The notes under the pieces are model-generated. The model saw only the letters and a program-made list of their open reading frames with translations, made no database searches and was not told the origin of the DNA. This document shows positions 9,820-17,849 of a stretch of 64,000 nucleotides of DNA, piece after piece. Origin of the DNA: Desulfobulbus propionicus (GTDB lineage Bacteria; Desulfobacterota; Desulfobulbia; Desulfobulbales; Desulfobulbaceae); NCBI GenBank assembly GCA_002746685.1, contig PDQK01000026.1, forward strand, positions 1 through 64,000. Direction: 5' to 3'. The translations under genes were made by a program, and so were the position numbers. How positions within the stretch are numbered: position 1 is the stretch's first letter; each line of letters starts with the position of its first letter.

Positions 9820-10392
9820 ATGGCACCAGATAACCACAATTTTGGGTTAACTGCTGATGAATTGAAGGGCAAGCAATCCACCCGGGCTACCTTCAGATTG
9901 CCGCCTGAAATAATTAAACTGCTCAGTGTTGCAGCAACTCAGTTGGGCATAAAACAGAAGACCCTCTTTGACCAGCTAGTCGAAGACCGAGAAGTACTGG
10001 GGCAAGTGGCTTTGGAAGCAAAGAAGTATACACCCAGACAGCCGGTGCGGCGCCAGAAAACCTTTGTGCTCAGCCGTAACTCTCTGGTTTCCATAGAAAA
10101 AGTTGCAGAGCAGTATGCTCTGCCGCGTGATGTATTAGTGGAAATTTCCATCAACAGGTTACTGCCCATCATTGACGCAGAACAAAAAAAACAGGAGCAG
10201 CGCAGAGCTGCTCTCGTTGAGTTGGAGAAACACCATCAGCGCGGTTTGAAACTGTTTGAAAAAACAAAGAAGCTGCTTGGTGAGGGCGACCCGGTCTGCC
10301 GACGCATGGAGCGGGTGTTCATTGAAGAGGAGAAACAACTGATGGAAATACGGGAGATTGTAGCCAGGGGAAGTTGCGTTGAGGACTTTTAA
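9820..10392 (+). CDS. Putative double ribbon-helix-helix protein
   Basis: 190-aa basic protein that I do not recognise by name. Two segments look like ribbon-helix-helix units: 21-57 (TRATFRLPPEIIKLL and a following helix) and 80-117 (KTFVLSRNSLVSIEKVA and a following helix). Each has a beta strand, then two helices. A charged coiled-coil tail covers about 120-185 and has Cys at 160 and 186. Tandem RHH in one chain would form a DNA-binding fold without dimerisation. The gene diverges from the Hsp20 cluster across a long palindrome, so it may regulate that cluster. No other role can be supported. Confidence 0.6.
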   Translation: MAPDNHNFGLTADELKGKQSTRATFRLPPEIIKLLSVAATQLGIKQKTLFDQLVEDREVLGQVALEAKKYTPRQPVRRQKTFVLSRNSLVSIEKVAEQYALPRDVLVEISINRLLPIIDAEQKKQEQRRAALVELEKHHQRGLKLFEKTKKLLGEGDPVCRRMERVFIEEEKQLMEIREIVARGSCVEDF

Positions 10393-10587
10393 GCGCTTCC
10401 AGGGTTTAGCGGAATGATGGCTGATCAGGTATGACCTGACAAACACCTGTTTTGAAGGCGAGTGCCGTGGCAGTAGCCTGACAAAACGTGAGTGTTCAAA
10501 AGAGAAGCGTACCGATTGTCCGCTGGTTACCCTGGCCCTTGTTTTGGACTCCATTGGTTTTCCCAAACGCAGCCTGTCGCGTCATGG

Positions 10588-11961
10588 TCAGTTTTTAGGA
10601 TAGAGATTGGGCAACATGCCGGTTGGCTTTGGTTTTGCTTGTTCCAGATTCCGAACAGCGGACGCAAGTTCACTGCCATCCCACTGCACAGGTTCCTGTC
10701 CGTAAAGGGCGCGGTTGAGGGCATCCACTGCATGACGAAAGGGAAGACTCTGGAAGGGATTCTGCCCCTTTCTGGAGCTGGAAAAGACGTGAATCCAACG
10801 ATCCAGAGCGTGCTGTGCCTGAACAGGATTATTGGCCTCTGCGGCTTCCAGGAGTTGTTGTCTGACCCGATGCTCATTGTCTGTTGGGGGAGGTATCTTC
10901 TTCTTTTTTTGCTTTTGGAGGCGGTACTGTCTTGCCAGCAAGTAAAGGGTAGCCAACCATCCCAGCCCCAGCCCCAGGCTGAGCCAGGGCCAAAAAGTTT
11001 CACCCCGTGCAACAGGTTTTTCTCCGACTGGCAGGAGGTTGCCAGCGGTACTTTCACCAGTCGCCGGGTTCTGTAATATGGGGTGGATTGAATCACTTGT
11101 AACCGCCACATGTACGGTTCGTGCCTCCACCTTGCAAACCTGCCATTTCCTTGCAAAGGTGTCGTACCATTCAAGCTCTATGGCAGGCAGGCGCAAACTT
11201 CCCGAGCGGGTGGGAACCATAAACACCTTTTGTTGCAGGGTGGCCAGCACCCCTGTTGCTGTTTTTCTTTCCGTGCGGGTAAACTTGTCTTGATATATTT
11301 TCCACCCCTCAGAGGGATTCAATCGCAGCTCAGGCAGCCGTGTAGCAGAAAATCCAGCCACATCCAGAGTAAAAGTGCGTTCTGTTGGCTCACCGAGTCG
11401 CAAAGCAGGTTGTGTTTTTTGCCAATCGTCTTTCAATAGTACTCCATCTGCCGGTATCCAGGGACGATTGCCGAGGTCTTCGGGACGGGGGAGTACGTCG
11501 ATCTCCAGTGCTCTGGAGAGGTATTTCAGCTGTCGATACCCATCACCAGTGCTGGATAGCGACGGCCTCTCGCCGATTTCTGCAGTCAACAGCAACGGAG
11601 CAATGCTCAGCGTTCCCGGCTGCAGGGGAAAGAGGGCGTAGCATTTTTCCACAACAGTGTAGGTGTATCCGTCACTGTACCTGGCGTATGTCCTGTCCTG
11701 GCCTAACCGATACACTTCGGTTTTCATTCCATGGGGCTCGGGTTCTTCCATCTCCATGCCGGAAAGCTCCAGACGGGACAATGCGCGGACAGTAAGCAGG
11801 AGCTGGGCTCCAACCATCACTTCAGTGCGCGACGTCTCCAGTTCCAGATACAAATCTTTTGTATTATCAATGGCTTTAGCCGATACTAACGACGGCAAGC
11901 TTACTAACACCAGCAAAGCAAGAAGCTGCCGGGTGAGCATTCTTTTACAACCTGTTACCAT
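10588..11961 (-). CDS. BatD-like membrane-anchored protein
   Basis: 457-aa exported protein and last gene of the Mox/Bat-type operon. A signal peptide (about 8-28, LLALLVLVSLPSLVSA) is followed by an extracytoplasmic region built of Ig-like beta domains (DLYLELETSRTEVMVGAQLLL is typical of the BatD N-terminus, about 36-56). Then comes one membrane helix (about 325-345, WLSLGLGLGWLATLYLLA) and a basic cytoplasmic tail. It overlaps the VWA-TPR gene by 7 nt. An alternative start is the ATG at 11940; neither has a strong ribosome site. Known Bat proteins are linked to stress tolerance, but the exact biochemical role is not settled. Confidence 0.8.
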   Translation of the reverse strand: MVTGCKRMLTRQLLALLVLVSLPSLVSAKAIDNTKDLYLELETSRTEVMVGAQLLLTVRALSRLELSGMEMEEPEPHGMKTEVYRLGQDRTYARYSDGYTYTVVEKCYALFPLQPGTLSIAPLLLTAEIGERPSLSSTGDGYRQLKYLSRALEIDVLPRPEDLGNRPWIPADGVLLKDDWQKTQPALRLGEPTERTFTLDVAGFSATRLPELRLNPSEGWKIYQDKFTRTERKTATGVLATLQQKVFMVPTRSGSLRLPAIELEWYDTFARKWQVCKVEARTVHVAVTSDSIHPILQNPATGESTAGNLLPVGEKPVARGETFWPWLSLGLGLGWLATLYLLARQYRLQKQKKKKIPPPTDNEHRVRQQLLEAAEANNPVQAQHALDRWIHVFSSSRKGQNPFQSLPFRHAVDALNRALYGQEPVQWDGSELASAVRNLEQAKPKPTGMLPNLYPKN

Positions 11962-13715
11962 TGCCTTTTTCCCTTGTTCTGTTTATCGCGAGCCTGGTAC
12001 TGTTGGAGAAATTTTCGCCGCATCAACCCGCCGGGATCGTCCGGGATTTGCTGGAGTAACTCCTGTAATTCCTGCTCTTCGTCACTCTGGTGATCTGTTT
12101 CCGATTCTGCGGTCTGGCCAGTATTCTGCTGGTTTTCCTCCTCACCCTGCTGCTCTGGCTCAGTTGCTCCACCCTCACCCTGCTGCTCTTTTTCCTTTAG
12201 GCTATCTGACGGGGTGTTTTCTCCCGGCTTCTTGCCATCGGTATCCTTTTTTTGCTGGTTATCCCGGCCCATCTCTCCCTGCTGCGGTTGCTGACCGGAA
12301 TTATCAATTTGCATACCATCCTTTTGCTTGCTGGTCTGTTCGTTGCGGCTTTTCTGCTGCTGTGCCAATATCTTTACGACCACCGCTCGATTCTCCCGTG
12401 CCTCCTGGTCATCAGGGTTTATTTTAAGGGCCTGATCATAGGCCTGAATCGCTTCCATGAAACGATCACTGAGCGCCAGATTGTTGCCACGATTGTACCA
12501 GTCATCTCCAGTCTCCGCAGGCAGGTAAGCCAGTGCCTGGTCAAAACCGTCTAAACGGTGAAATGCTGCAGCTTGCCAGCGAGGATCTGTGAACTTTTTT
12601 GCTGCATCTATATAGTTCCCAGCGATAAAGGAGCTGTAAGCCTGTTGATTTTTATTGACCCACAGATCGTCCCATTCCAGCGCCTTAGCCTCATAGAAAG
12701 GAGTGAAAATAACCAGAGCAAGAACCAGAAGCCAGCCACGTCTAAAGGCCAGGGAGCAGAGCAAAGCGATGGGTATGAGCAGCCAGACTCCTTCCTCATG
12801 CCAACGCTTCCCCATGTGATCGGTGAGTTGTTCAGCCTGATTTAGCCTGTGGGCGTTTTCCTCCTCGAGCAGCAGGGTAAAATCGCTATCATCGATCAGC
12901 ACTCTGGTGTATTGACCTCCACCTGCTTGGGCCAGTTTTTGTAGCCCAGGCTCATTCAACCGGGCAAGGGCTCGGGCACCGTTACTTTCTGTGAAAAATC
13001 CACCGTCATCCATGGGGACAGGCGCACCTTCCGGGGTGGCAAGGCCCAGTATCTCCAGCTGATATCCAGCCTTGGCCAGTCGCCGTGCTGCATCCATGCC
13101 ATATTCAGGTTGCTCTTCATCGGTGAGCAGCAGTACCGTGCCGTTAAGGCGACCGGTTCGTTGAAGCAAGGTCCTGCTCATATCCAGGGCCTGTCCCACA
13201 TCACTCCCCTGCACAGGCATCAGAACAGGTTCAAGGGTAGACAGCAGGTTGCGGATACCGCCATGGTCACTGCTCAACGGCATAACAGTAAAGGCTTCTC
13301 CTGCAAACACCACCAGCCCGACTTCACCCTCGGTGCGGGTGTGGAGAATATCCTCAATTTTAAGCCTGGCTCGCACCAACCGGTTTGGTTTCAGATCGTC
13401 TGCCAGCATGGAGCGGGAAAGGTCAAGACAGAACACCAACGGATAATGGTTTTTGAACAGCGGTTTGGGGATTTGCTTCCAGGCAGGGCCAGCCAGGGCG
13501 ATGATGGTCAGGAAGGCAGCGGCCAGCATCAGACGGAAAAATAAATTGCCCTGCTTTTTAGCTTTGTTAAGCAGGAGATGCTCCAACAGTTCACTATCGC
13601 ACACCTTTTCCCAGCTCTGGCTGTGGGGGCGGTTGTTCCAGAACTGCCATATCAAAAACAGCAACGGAATCAGGGCAATGAGCCACCAGGGTCTGAGAAA
13701 ATGCAGCTCGCTCAC
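11955..13715 (-). CDS. VWA-TPR membrane protein (BatB/BatC fusion-like)
   Basis: 586-aa protein. Two N-terminal membrane helices (about 8-25 and 58-75) flank a short loop. The VWA domain (about 88-260) has the MIDAS motif DLSRS, a later Thr region and TDEE. Another helix pair lies near 310-345. A TPR follows (about 395-440, WYNRGNNLALSDRFMEAI). The C-terminal third is a Gln/Glu/Lys-rich low-complexity tail. The GTG start at 13715 has AGGAG 7 nt upstream and overlaps the previous stop by 4 nt (GTGA); longer frames run into the upstream gene. BatB and BatC are separate in some species, here joined. Confidence 0.83.
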   Translation of the reverse strand: MSELHFLRPWWLIALIPLLFLIWQFWNNRPHSQSWEKVCDSELLEHLLLNKAKKQGNLFFRLMLAAAFLTIIALAGPAWKQIPKPLFKNHYPLVFCLDLSRSMLADDLKPNRLVRARLKIEDILHTRTEGEVGLVVFAGEAFTVMPLSSDHGGIRNLLSTLEPVLMPVQGSDVGQALDMSRTLLQRTGRLNGTVLLLTDEEQPEYGMDAARRLAKAGYQLEILGLATPEGAPVPMDDGGFFTESNGARALARLNEPGLQKLAQAGGGQYTRVLIDDSDFTLLLEEENAHRLNQAEQLTDHMGKRWHEEGVWLLIPIALLCSLAFRRGWLLVLALVIFTPFYEAKALEWDDLWVNKNQQAYSSFIAGNYIDAAKKFTDPRWQAAAFHRLDGFDQALAYLPAETGDDWYNRGNNLALSDRFMEAIQAYDQALKINPDDQEARENRAVVVKILAQQQKSRNEQTSKQKDGMQIDNSGQQPQQGEMGRDNQQKKDTDGKKPGENTPSDSLKEKEQQGEGGATEPEQQGEEENQQNTGQTAESETDHQSDEEQELQELLQQIPDDPGGLMRRKFLQQYQARDKQNKGKRQW

Positions 13716-14686
13716 GGTTGTCTCCTGAACACATTTGCAATCATCCTGAACAGGCTGAGTTCCCATACGGCAAGCAGTGCTGCTACTGCCAGCGCCATTC
13801 CCAGGGGCCATGGGTAAAGTTCGGTCAGCGGCCGGTACATCTCGGGTTCCTGTTCCACTGGTTCCAGTTGGTCAATCAAGCCATAAATATCTTCCAGTTC
13901 GGCACTGTTATAGGCACGAAAATAGCGGCCTCCTGTGGTTTGGGCCACATGGGCAAGGGGGGCTTCGTCAAACATACCGCCAACCTCCATATACCTTGAG
14001 CCAATGCCGATAGGGTAGATGATCAGTTTTTTGTCGGCTGCCAGCCTGGACGCCTGGTGCGGTGACATTAAGCCTGCAGTATTGGCCCCGTCAGTGAGGA
14101 GTATCAGCACACGTCGCTCACTCTTCTCACCTGCCCGTTTCAGCGCAAGTCCGATGGCATCTCCAATAGCGGTCCTGTCACCGGCCAGACCAGTATTTGC
14201 TTCGTCCAGCAGTTGAACGACCATGGCACGGTCAAAGGTAAGCGGAACCTGAACGTACGCCTGATCACCAAAGAGGATAAGGCCCACTCTGTCGCCGGTC
14301 CGGCGCTCAATGAATGGTATTGCAAGTGCCTTAAGCGCATCCATTCTGGTAACCGTTTGACCATTCAGGGTGAAGTCTTGGGTGTTCATTGAAACGGAGA
14401 GATCTACTGCCAGGATCAGGTCTCTACCGCTTATTGCAAGATCAACAGGCTCCCCCAGCCATTGTGGACGCATGGCTGCCAGCACCAGCAACAACCAGCA
14501 GCAAATTGAGGCTGTTAGCCGGCGGCGGGATTTTTTCTGTCTGCCATTTTCCAGCCCAAGATATAAAAATCGCTCCAGACGTGGAGTCCAGAGAGCGGCT
14601 TCCCCGGAGGTCGGAGGCAACAGCCGATATACCAGGAGCGGTAATACAAACAAAAGTGCGGCCCATGGCCAGGCAAAGGCAATCAT
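13712..14686 (-). CDS. VWA domain membrane protein (BatA-like)
   Basis: 324-aa protein with an N-terminal membrane helix (about 3-22), a second helix near 50-65, a VWA domain (about 80-270) with the intact MIDAS motif DLSVSM and TDGAN, and a C-terminal membrane helix (about 295-315). The VWA domain should face the periplasm, as in BatA. The ATG at 14686 overlaps the stop of the DUF4381 gene by 4 nt (ATGA); a start at 14722 would overlap more deeply. A divalent metal site is expected from the motif. Confidence 0.83.
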   Translation of the reverse strand: MIAFAWPWAALLFVLPLLVYRLLPPTSGEAALWTPRLERFLYLGLENGRQKKSRRRLTASICCWLLLVLAAMRPQWLGEPVDLAISGRDLILAVDLSVSMNTQDFTLNGQTVTRMDALKALAIPFIERRTGDRVGLILFGDQAYVQVPLTFDRAMVVQLLDEANTGLAGDRTAIGDAIGLALKRAGEKSERRVLILLTDGANTAGLMSPHQASRLAADKKLIIYPIGIGSRYMEVGGMFDEAPLAHVAQTTGGRYFRAYNSAELEDIYGLIDQLEPVEQEPEMYRPLTELYPWPLGMALAVAALLAVWELSLFRMIANVFRRQP

Positions 14687-15183
14687 CGCTTTTCTCTTAG
14701 AGGGGGCAGACGACGCAACCATCTGCGGCAGATTGCAAACAGGCCGGGGATGTCGATGTCACAGGTGGGCTCATAGGGGCCTTCAGCGAGACAGGAGCCA
14801 GGCCCGTTACTGAAAGCGTCACTGCCGATACCTGCATCAAGAAAATGCAACCATTCTTTACCGACAAGGGTTGTGCTGCGACCGTCAGGGTAACCACAGA
14901 GTGCAGCCCGGCGCAGCAACATCGAGAGTTCGGCCAGCAACCTGGGGTCATCTGCTACAGCATTTTTTTCCAGTTGGCGAAGCTGTTGCAATGCCTCATT
15001 TCGATAGCCGAATCGCAGCCGCTGCCTGCGCCGCAGCCAGATAAGCAGCAAGAGACCAATAATCATTACGAGAAGCAGCCACCAGCCCGGAGCAGGCGGC
15101 CACCAGCCCGGCTCAGGAGGCAGACGAATGTCGTGCAGTTCCAGGGTCGACCCGATTCGGGTGCGGGGATCAAGCGACTGCAT
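14683..15183 (-). CDS. DUF4381 membrane protein
   Basis: 166-aa protein with a Pro/Trp-rich N-terminal stretch (PEPGWWPPAPGWW), one membrane helix (about 35-55, LLLVMIIGLLLLIWL) followed at once by a basic patch RRRQRLR, and a helical cytoplasmic domain. This is the DUF4381 layout, a standard member between DUF58 and VWA genes in MoxR operons. The ATG at 15183 has GGAGG 4 nt upstream and overlaps the DUF58 gene by 14 nt. Function is not known beyond operon membership. Confidence 0.82.
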   Translation of the reverse strand: MQSLDPRTRIGSTLELHDIRLPPEPGWWPPAPGWWLLLVMIIGLLLLIWLRRRQRLRFGYRNEALQQLRQLEKNAVADDPRLLAELSMLLRRAALCGYPDGRSTTLVGKEWLHFLDAGIGSDAFSNGPGSCLAEGPYEPTCDIDIPGLFAICRRWLRRLPPLREKR

Positions 15184-16111
15184 GTGCCCTCCTGTGAACA
15201 CCCGGCAGTTGTACCTGCTCCGGATTATCACTGGTGCTTACGGCCTGCAAGTAGACCCGACAGGAGCGGCAGAAATCTTTGATAGTAGCGAAGTGCTCCT
15301 GAAATTGAAGAGCGTACCTGTCCCTAAGCCCTGCGTCAGCGGTGGCGATGGTCAGCTCACTTCTGCCATCACTTATCCGATAATGCCCACATTCCGGAAG
15401 GTCAGCCTCCAGGGGGTCGTAGCAAAACAGGAGGCAAATATCGGCATGCCTGCCCATCAGGGCCAACTGCTGCTCAACCTCCTCATCCCACTGGGCAAAA
15501 TCACTGATCAAAATCACCATTGTTCCCGGCTGAACCACCCGCCTGAGTCGGATTATGGTGGCTGCCAGCCGTTTTTCAGGTGCAAACGGCGCATGGAGTT
15601 CCCGTTCCCAGGCTGGATGGGACACCATCTGTTGCAGCAGGCGCAGCACCCCTCTGCGCCCTCCTGACGGACGAACCTCAATACGCTCCTCCTCGGAAAA
15701 CAAGAACGCCCCAACCCGGTTGCTGCCAGCCAGAGCTAACCATGCCATTCGAGCTGCCAGCTCAGAGGCAAGCACTGCCTTAAAACGACCACGGGTGGCA
15801 AAGAACATTTGCCGCCGGTAATCCACAGCAATAAGCACAGGCCGTTCCCGCTCTTCATGGAACAGCTTGGTGTGTACCTTCCCGCTCCTGGCAGTTACTC
15901 GCCAGTCAATGGTACGTATATCATCACCGGGATGGTAACTGCGTACTTCGGAAAACTCCATTCCTCGTCCACGGATATGCGACAGGTGTTCCCCTGCCCG
16001 AATTGCAGCGGCAGAGCGAGACGGTGTTTTTCTCCTTGCACCAACAGCGCGTAATCCCACCAGCCAGTCCAGGCTGATGGTCACAGGGGAAGGAGCGGGC
16101 GGAATATTCAT
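15170..16111 (-). CDS. DUF58 domain protein
   Basis: 313-aa soluble protein of the MoxR-associated DUF58 family, which has a VWA-like fold. The signature region is at about 45-80 (GRGMEFSEVRSY, PGDDIRTIDW, then TARSGK). It continues with HEERERPVLIAVD. Usually a partner of the AAA+ MoxR ATPase. It starts 1 nt inside the moxR stop (TGATG) and overlaps the DUF4381 gene at its 3' end, so all six genes are translationally linked. Confidence 0.9.
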   Translation of the reverse strand: MNIPPAPSPVTISLDWLVGLRAVGARRKTPSRSAAAIRAGEHLSHIRGRGMEFSEVRSYHPGDDIRTIDWRVTARSGKVHTKLFHEERERPVLIAVDYRRQMFFATRGRFKAVLASELAARMAWLALAGSNRVGAFLFSEEERIEVRPSGGRRGVLRLLQQMVSHPAWERELHAPFAPEKRLAATIIRLRRVVQPGTMVILISDFAQWDEEVEQQLALMGRHADICLLFCYDPLEADLPECGHYRISDGRSELTIATADAGLRDRYALQFQEHFATIKDFCRSCRVYLQAVSTSDNPEQVQLPGVHRRAHAVA

Positions 16112-17088
16112 CAGGGAATGGGTATCCTTGTCAAGAGTTCTGCTACGAGCTGATCCGTTGTGATTCCCGCAGCCTCAGCTCCGTAATTGAGAAGGACTCT
16201 ATGGCGCAGTACATCCCCGGCCAGCAGGCGGATATCTCCTGGTACCACATGGTCACGGCCTTGCAGCCAGGCGCGGGCACGGGCGCAGCGATCCAGGCTG
16301 ATGCTCGCTCTGGGGCTTGCCCCATAATCAAGCCAGGAGTCGATGTCCTCGCCCCAGGGTGTGGCGTCCCTGGTGGCCTGCACCAACTGCAGGAGATATT
16401 CGCCCAGAGGTTCTGCCATGTGCAGTTCCAGCACTTCGAGGCGTGCGTTGCGCAGTTCATCTCTGGTAAGGAGCCCTGCAGAGGCCGCTTGCCCAGTCTG
16501 TTGGTCTTTGGCCTTTGCTTCTTCTCTGGCCATCTTGATGATCTGACGTTCGGCCTCCAGGCCAGGATAATCAACTCGGACATGGAGCAGAAAACGATCC
16601 AGTTGGGCCTCAGGCAGGGGGTAGGTGCCCTCCTGTTCGATTGGATTCTGGGTGGCCATCACCAGAAAGGGATCATCCAACCTGTAGCTGGTTTTTCCCA
16701 CTGTGATCTGACGTTCTTCCATGGCTTCGAGTAAGGCTGACTGGACCTTGGCCGGAGCTCTGTTGATCTCGTCTGCCAGTACCAGGTTATTGAACAGTGG
16801 GCCTTTTTGAAAGGAGAAGCTGCCGTCCTCAGGGCGAAACACCTCAGTTCCGGTAAGATCAGCAGGAAGAAGATCCGGGGTGAACTGAACGCGGTGAAAC
16901 GTTCCTTCCATACCACCAGCTAATTGACGGATGGCCCTGGTCTTGGCCAGGCCGGGAGCGCCTTCAACCAGAAGGTGCCCATCGGCAAGGAGGGCTATAA
17001 GCAGCTTCTCAATAAGCTGGGGCTGACCAAGGATTTTTTGTTTCAGCTCATCGGCCAGCGATTGAAATCGTAATTGCAGTGTATTCAT
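16111..17088 (-). CDS. MoxR family AAA+ ATPase
   Basis: 325-aa cytoplasmic AAA+ ATPase, normal length. Walker A is GAPGLAKT (43-50), Walker B is LVLADEIN (102-109), sensor-1 region ATQNPIEQEGTYPLPEAQLD (145-164) with N148, and an arginine at 165. MoxR ATPases remodel or insert metals into client proteins together with VWA partners, as known for the family. It leads the overlapping Bat-type operon; a small membrane-protein gene lies 38 nt upstream. The client is not evident from the window. Confidence 0.94.
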   Translation of the reverse strand: MNTLQLRFQSLADELKQKILGQPQLIEKLLIALLADGHLLVEGAPGLAKTRAIRQLAGGMEGTFHRVQFTPDLLPADLTGTEVFRPEDGSFSFQKGPLFNNLVLADEINRAPAKVQSALLEAMEERQITVGKTSYRLDDPFLVMATQNPIEQEGTYPLPEAQLDRFLLHVRVDYPGLEAERQIIKMAREEAKAKDQQTGQAASAGLLTRDELRNARLEVLELHMAEPLGEYLLQLVQATRDATPWGEDIDSWLDYGASPRASISLDRCARARAWLQGRDHVVPGDIRLLAGDVLRHRVLLNYGAEAAGITTDQLVAELLTRIPIP

Positions 17089-17126
17089 TTTCTTTCCGGG
17101 CAGGAAAAACTGTTTCGAGATGTTGT

Positions 17127-17477
17127 TTAACCTACTGTATTGCTCTTCTGATACCGCTTTCTCATGATTTGTGTTCTGAATACCAGCGGCGACAACAACG
17201 TTACCACCGTTACCGCACCAAGAATCATTGTCAAACGTTCTGTCGGCTTGCCATGCGTGGCGTAAATGTCGATAAACTCAAGCAGCGTCCTGATCCACTC
17301 TGCGGCATACAGCACCATTACCAAGGTAAACAACCACTGTATCCAACGGGATTGTATCAAGAGCAACAACGGCAGTATCAGGCAAAGTACAGCGGGAATC
17401 ACCCATCCATTGCGATACAGGTGGGCAGCCATCAACAAAGAACTGAGCACCATTGGTATACTGTAAACGACTATCAT
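17127..17477 (-). CDS. Small membrane protein, unknown
   Basis: 116-aa protein with about four hydrophobic helices (roughly 2-18, 24-40, 46-66, 84-101). The short loops are basic, and the C-terminus (RTQIMRKRYQK) is strongly positive and so probably cytoplasmic. The ATG at 17477 has AAGGAG 6 nt upstream. It precedes moxR by 38 nt on the same strand and probably shares its transcript. No family is recognised; it could be a membrane accessory of the Bat-type operon, but position is the only support. Confidence 0.65.
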   Translation of the reverse strand: MIVVYSIPMVLSSLLMAAHLYRNGWVIPAVLCLILPLLLLIQSRWIQWLFTLVMVLYAAEWIRTLLEFIDIYATHGKPTERLTMILGAVTVVTLLSPLVFRTQIMRKRYQKSNTVG

Positions 17478-17590
17478 ATCTTCTCCTTTGATTATCTGGT
17501 CTGCGGGTCGACATTATGTGTATTCAGCAAGGACCAGCCTACTTGCGCCAATAACTGACCTCAATGTACTGGAGTTGAAAGGAGGTGTAA

Positions 17591-17604
17591 TTGATCCAGG
17601 TCAA
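17591..17604. promoter_or_regulatory. FNR/HcpR-like operator (distal)
   Basis: TTGATCCAGGTCAA differs from the symmetric CRP/FNR form TTGATnnnnATCAA at one position and also resembles the HcpR site TTGACCnnGGTCAA of sulfate reducers. It is centred 94 bp (about nine helical turns) upstream of the proximal site. Confidence 0.55.
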
Positions 17605-17684
17605 ATTATGCTCTTTTGGTACAAAATTATTTAAAGTTATAAAAAAAGTACGTTAAACCAAAAACAATTAAAAAGCCCTTAAAA

Positions 17685-17698
17685 TTGATCTGGATCAA
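17685..17698 (+). promoter_or_regulatory. FNR-like operator (proximal) with class II promoter geometry
   Basis: TTGATCTGGATCAA is a perfect dyad of the FNR/CRP type. A good -10, TATAGT, lies at 17720-17725, which puts the dyad centre about 41 bp before the expected transcription start, the classic activator position. The controlled gene is the DUF438-hemerythrin-PAS protein, with a leader of about 118 nt that contains a TGGCA/TGCCA hairpin near 17737-17753. Confidence 0.65.
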
Positions 17699-17849
17699 AG
17701 AAGAGGAGGATATATGCTGTATAGTTGAGACAGATGGCAAGGAATGCAAATTGCCAACCGTTCTCAGTCTTCAACCCTTTGCCTGAATGGGTCAGCGTAA
17801 ATGGACTGAGGGAAAGCATCTTCCACATACTTACTAAACGGAGCTGGAC

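Noticed and set aside
13716..13811. Longer start of the VWA-TPR protein at 13811
   Set aside because: It would overlap the BatA-like gene by 100 nt; GTG 13715 has a good ribosome site and a GTGA overlap.
17079..17558. 159-codon plus-strand frame opposite the small membrane gene
   Set aside because: It is antisense to a gene with a good ribosome site and clear membrane helices.
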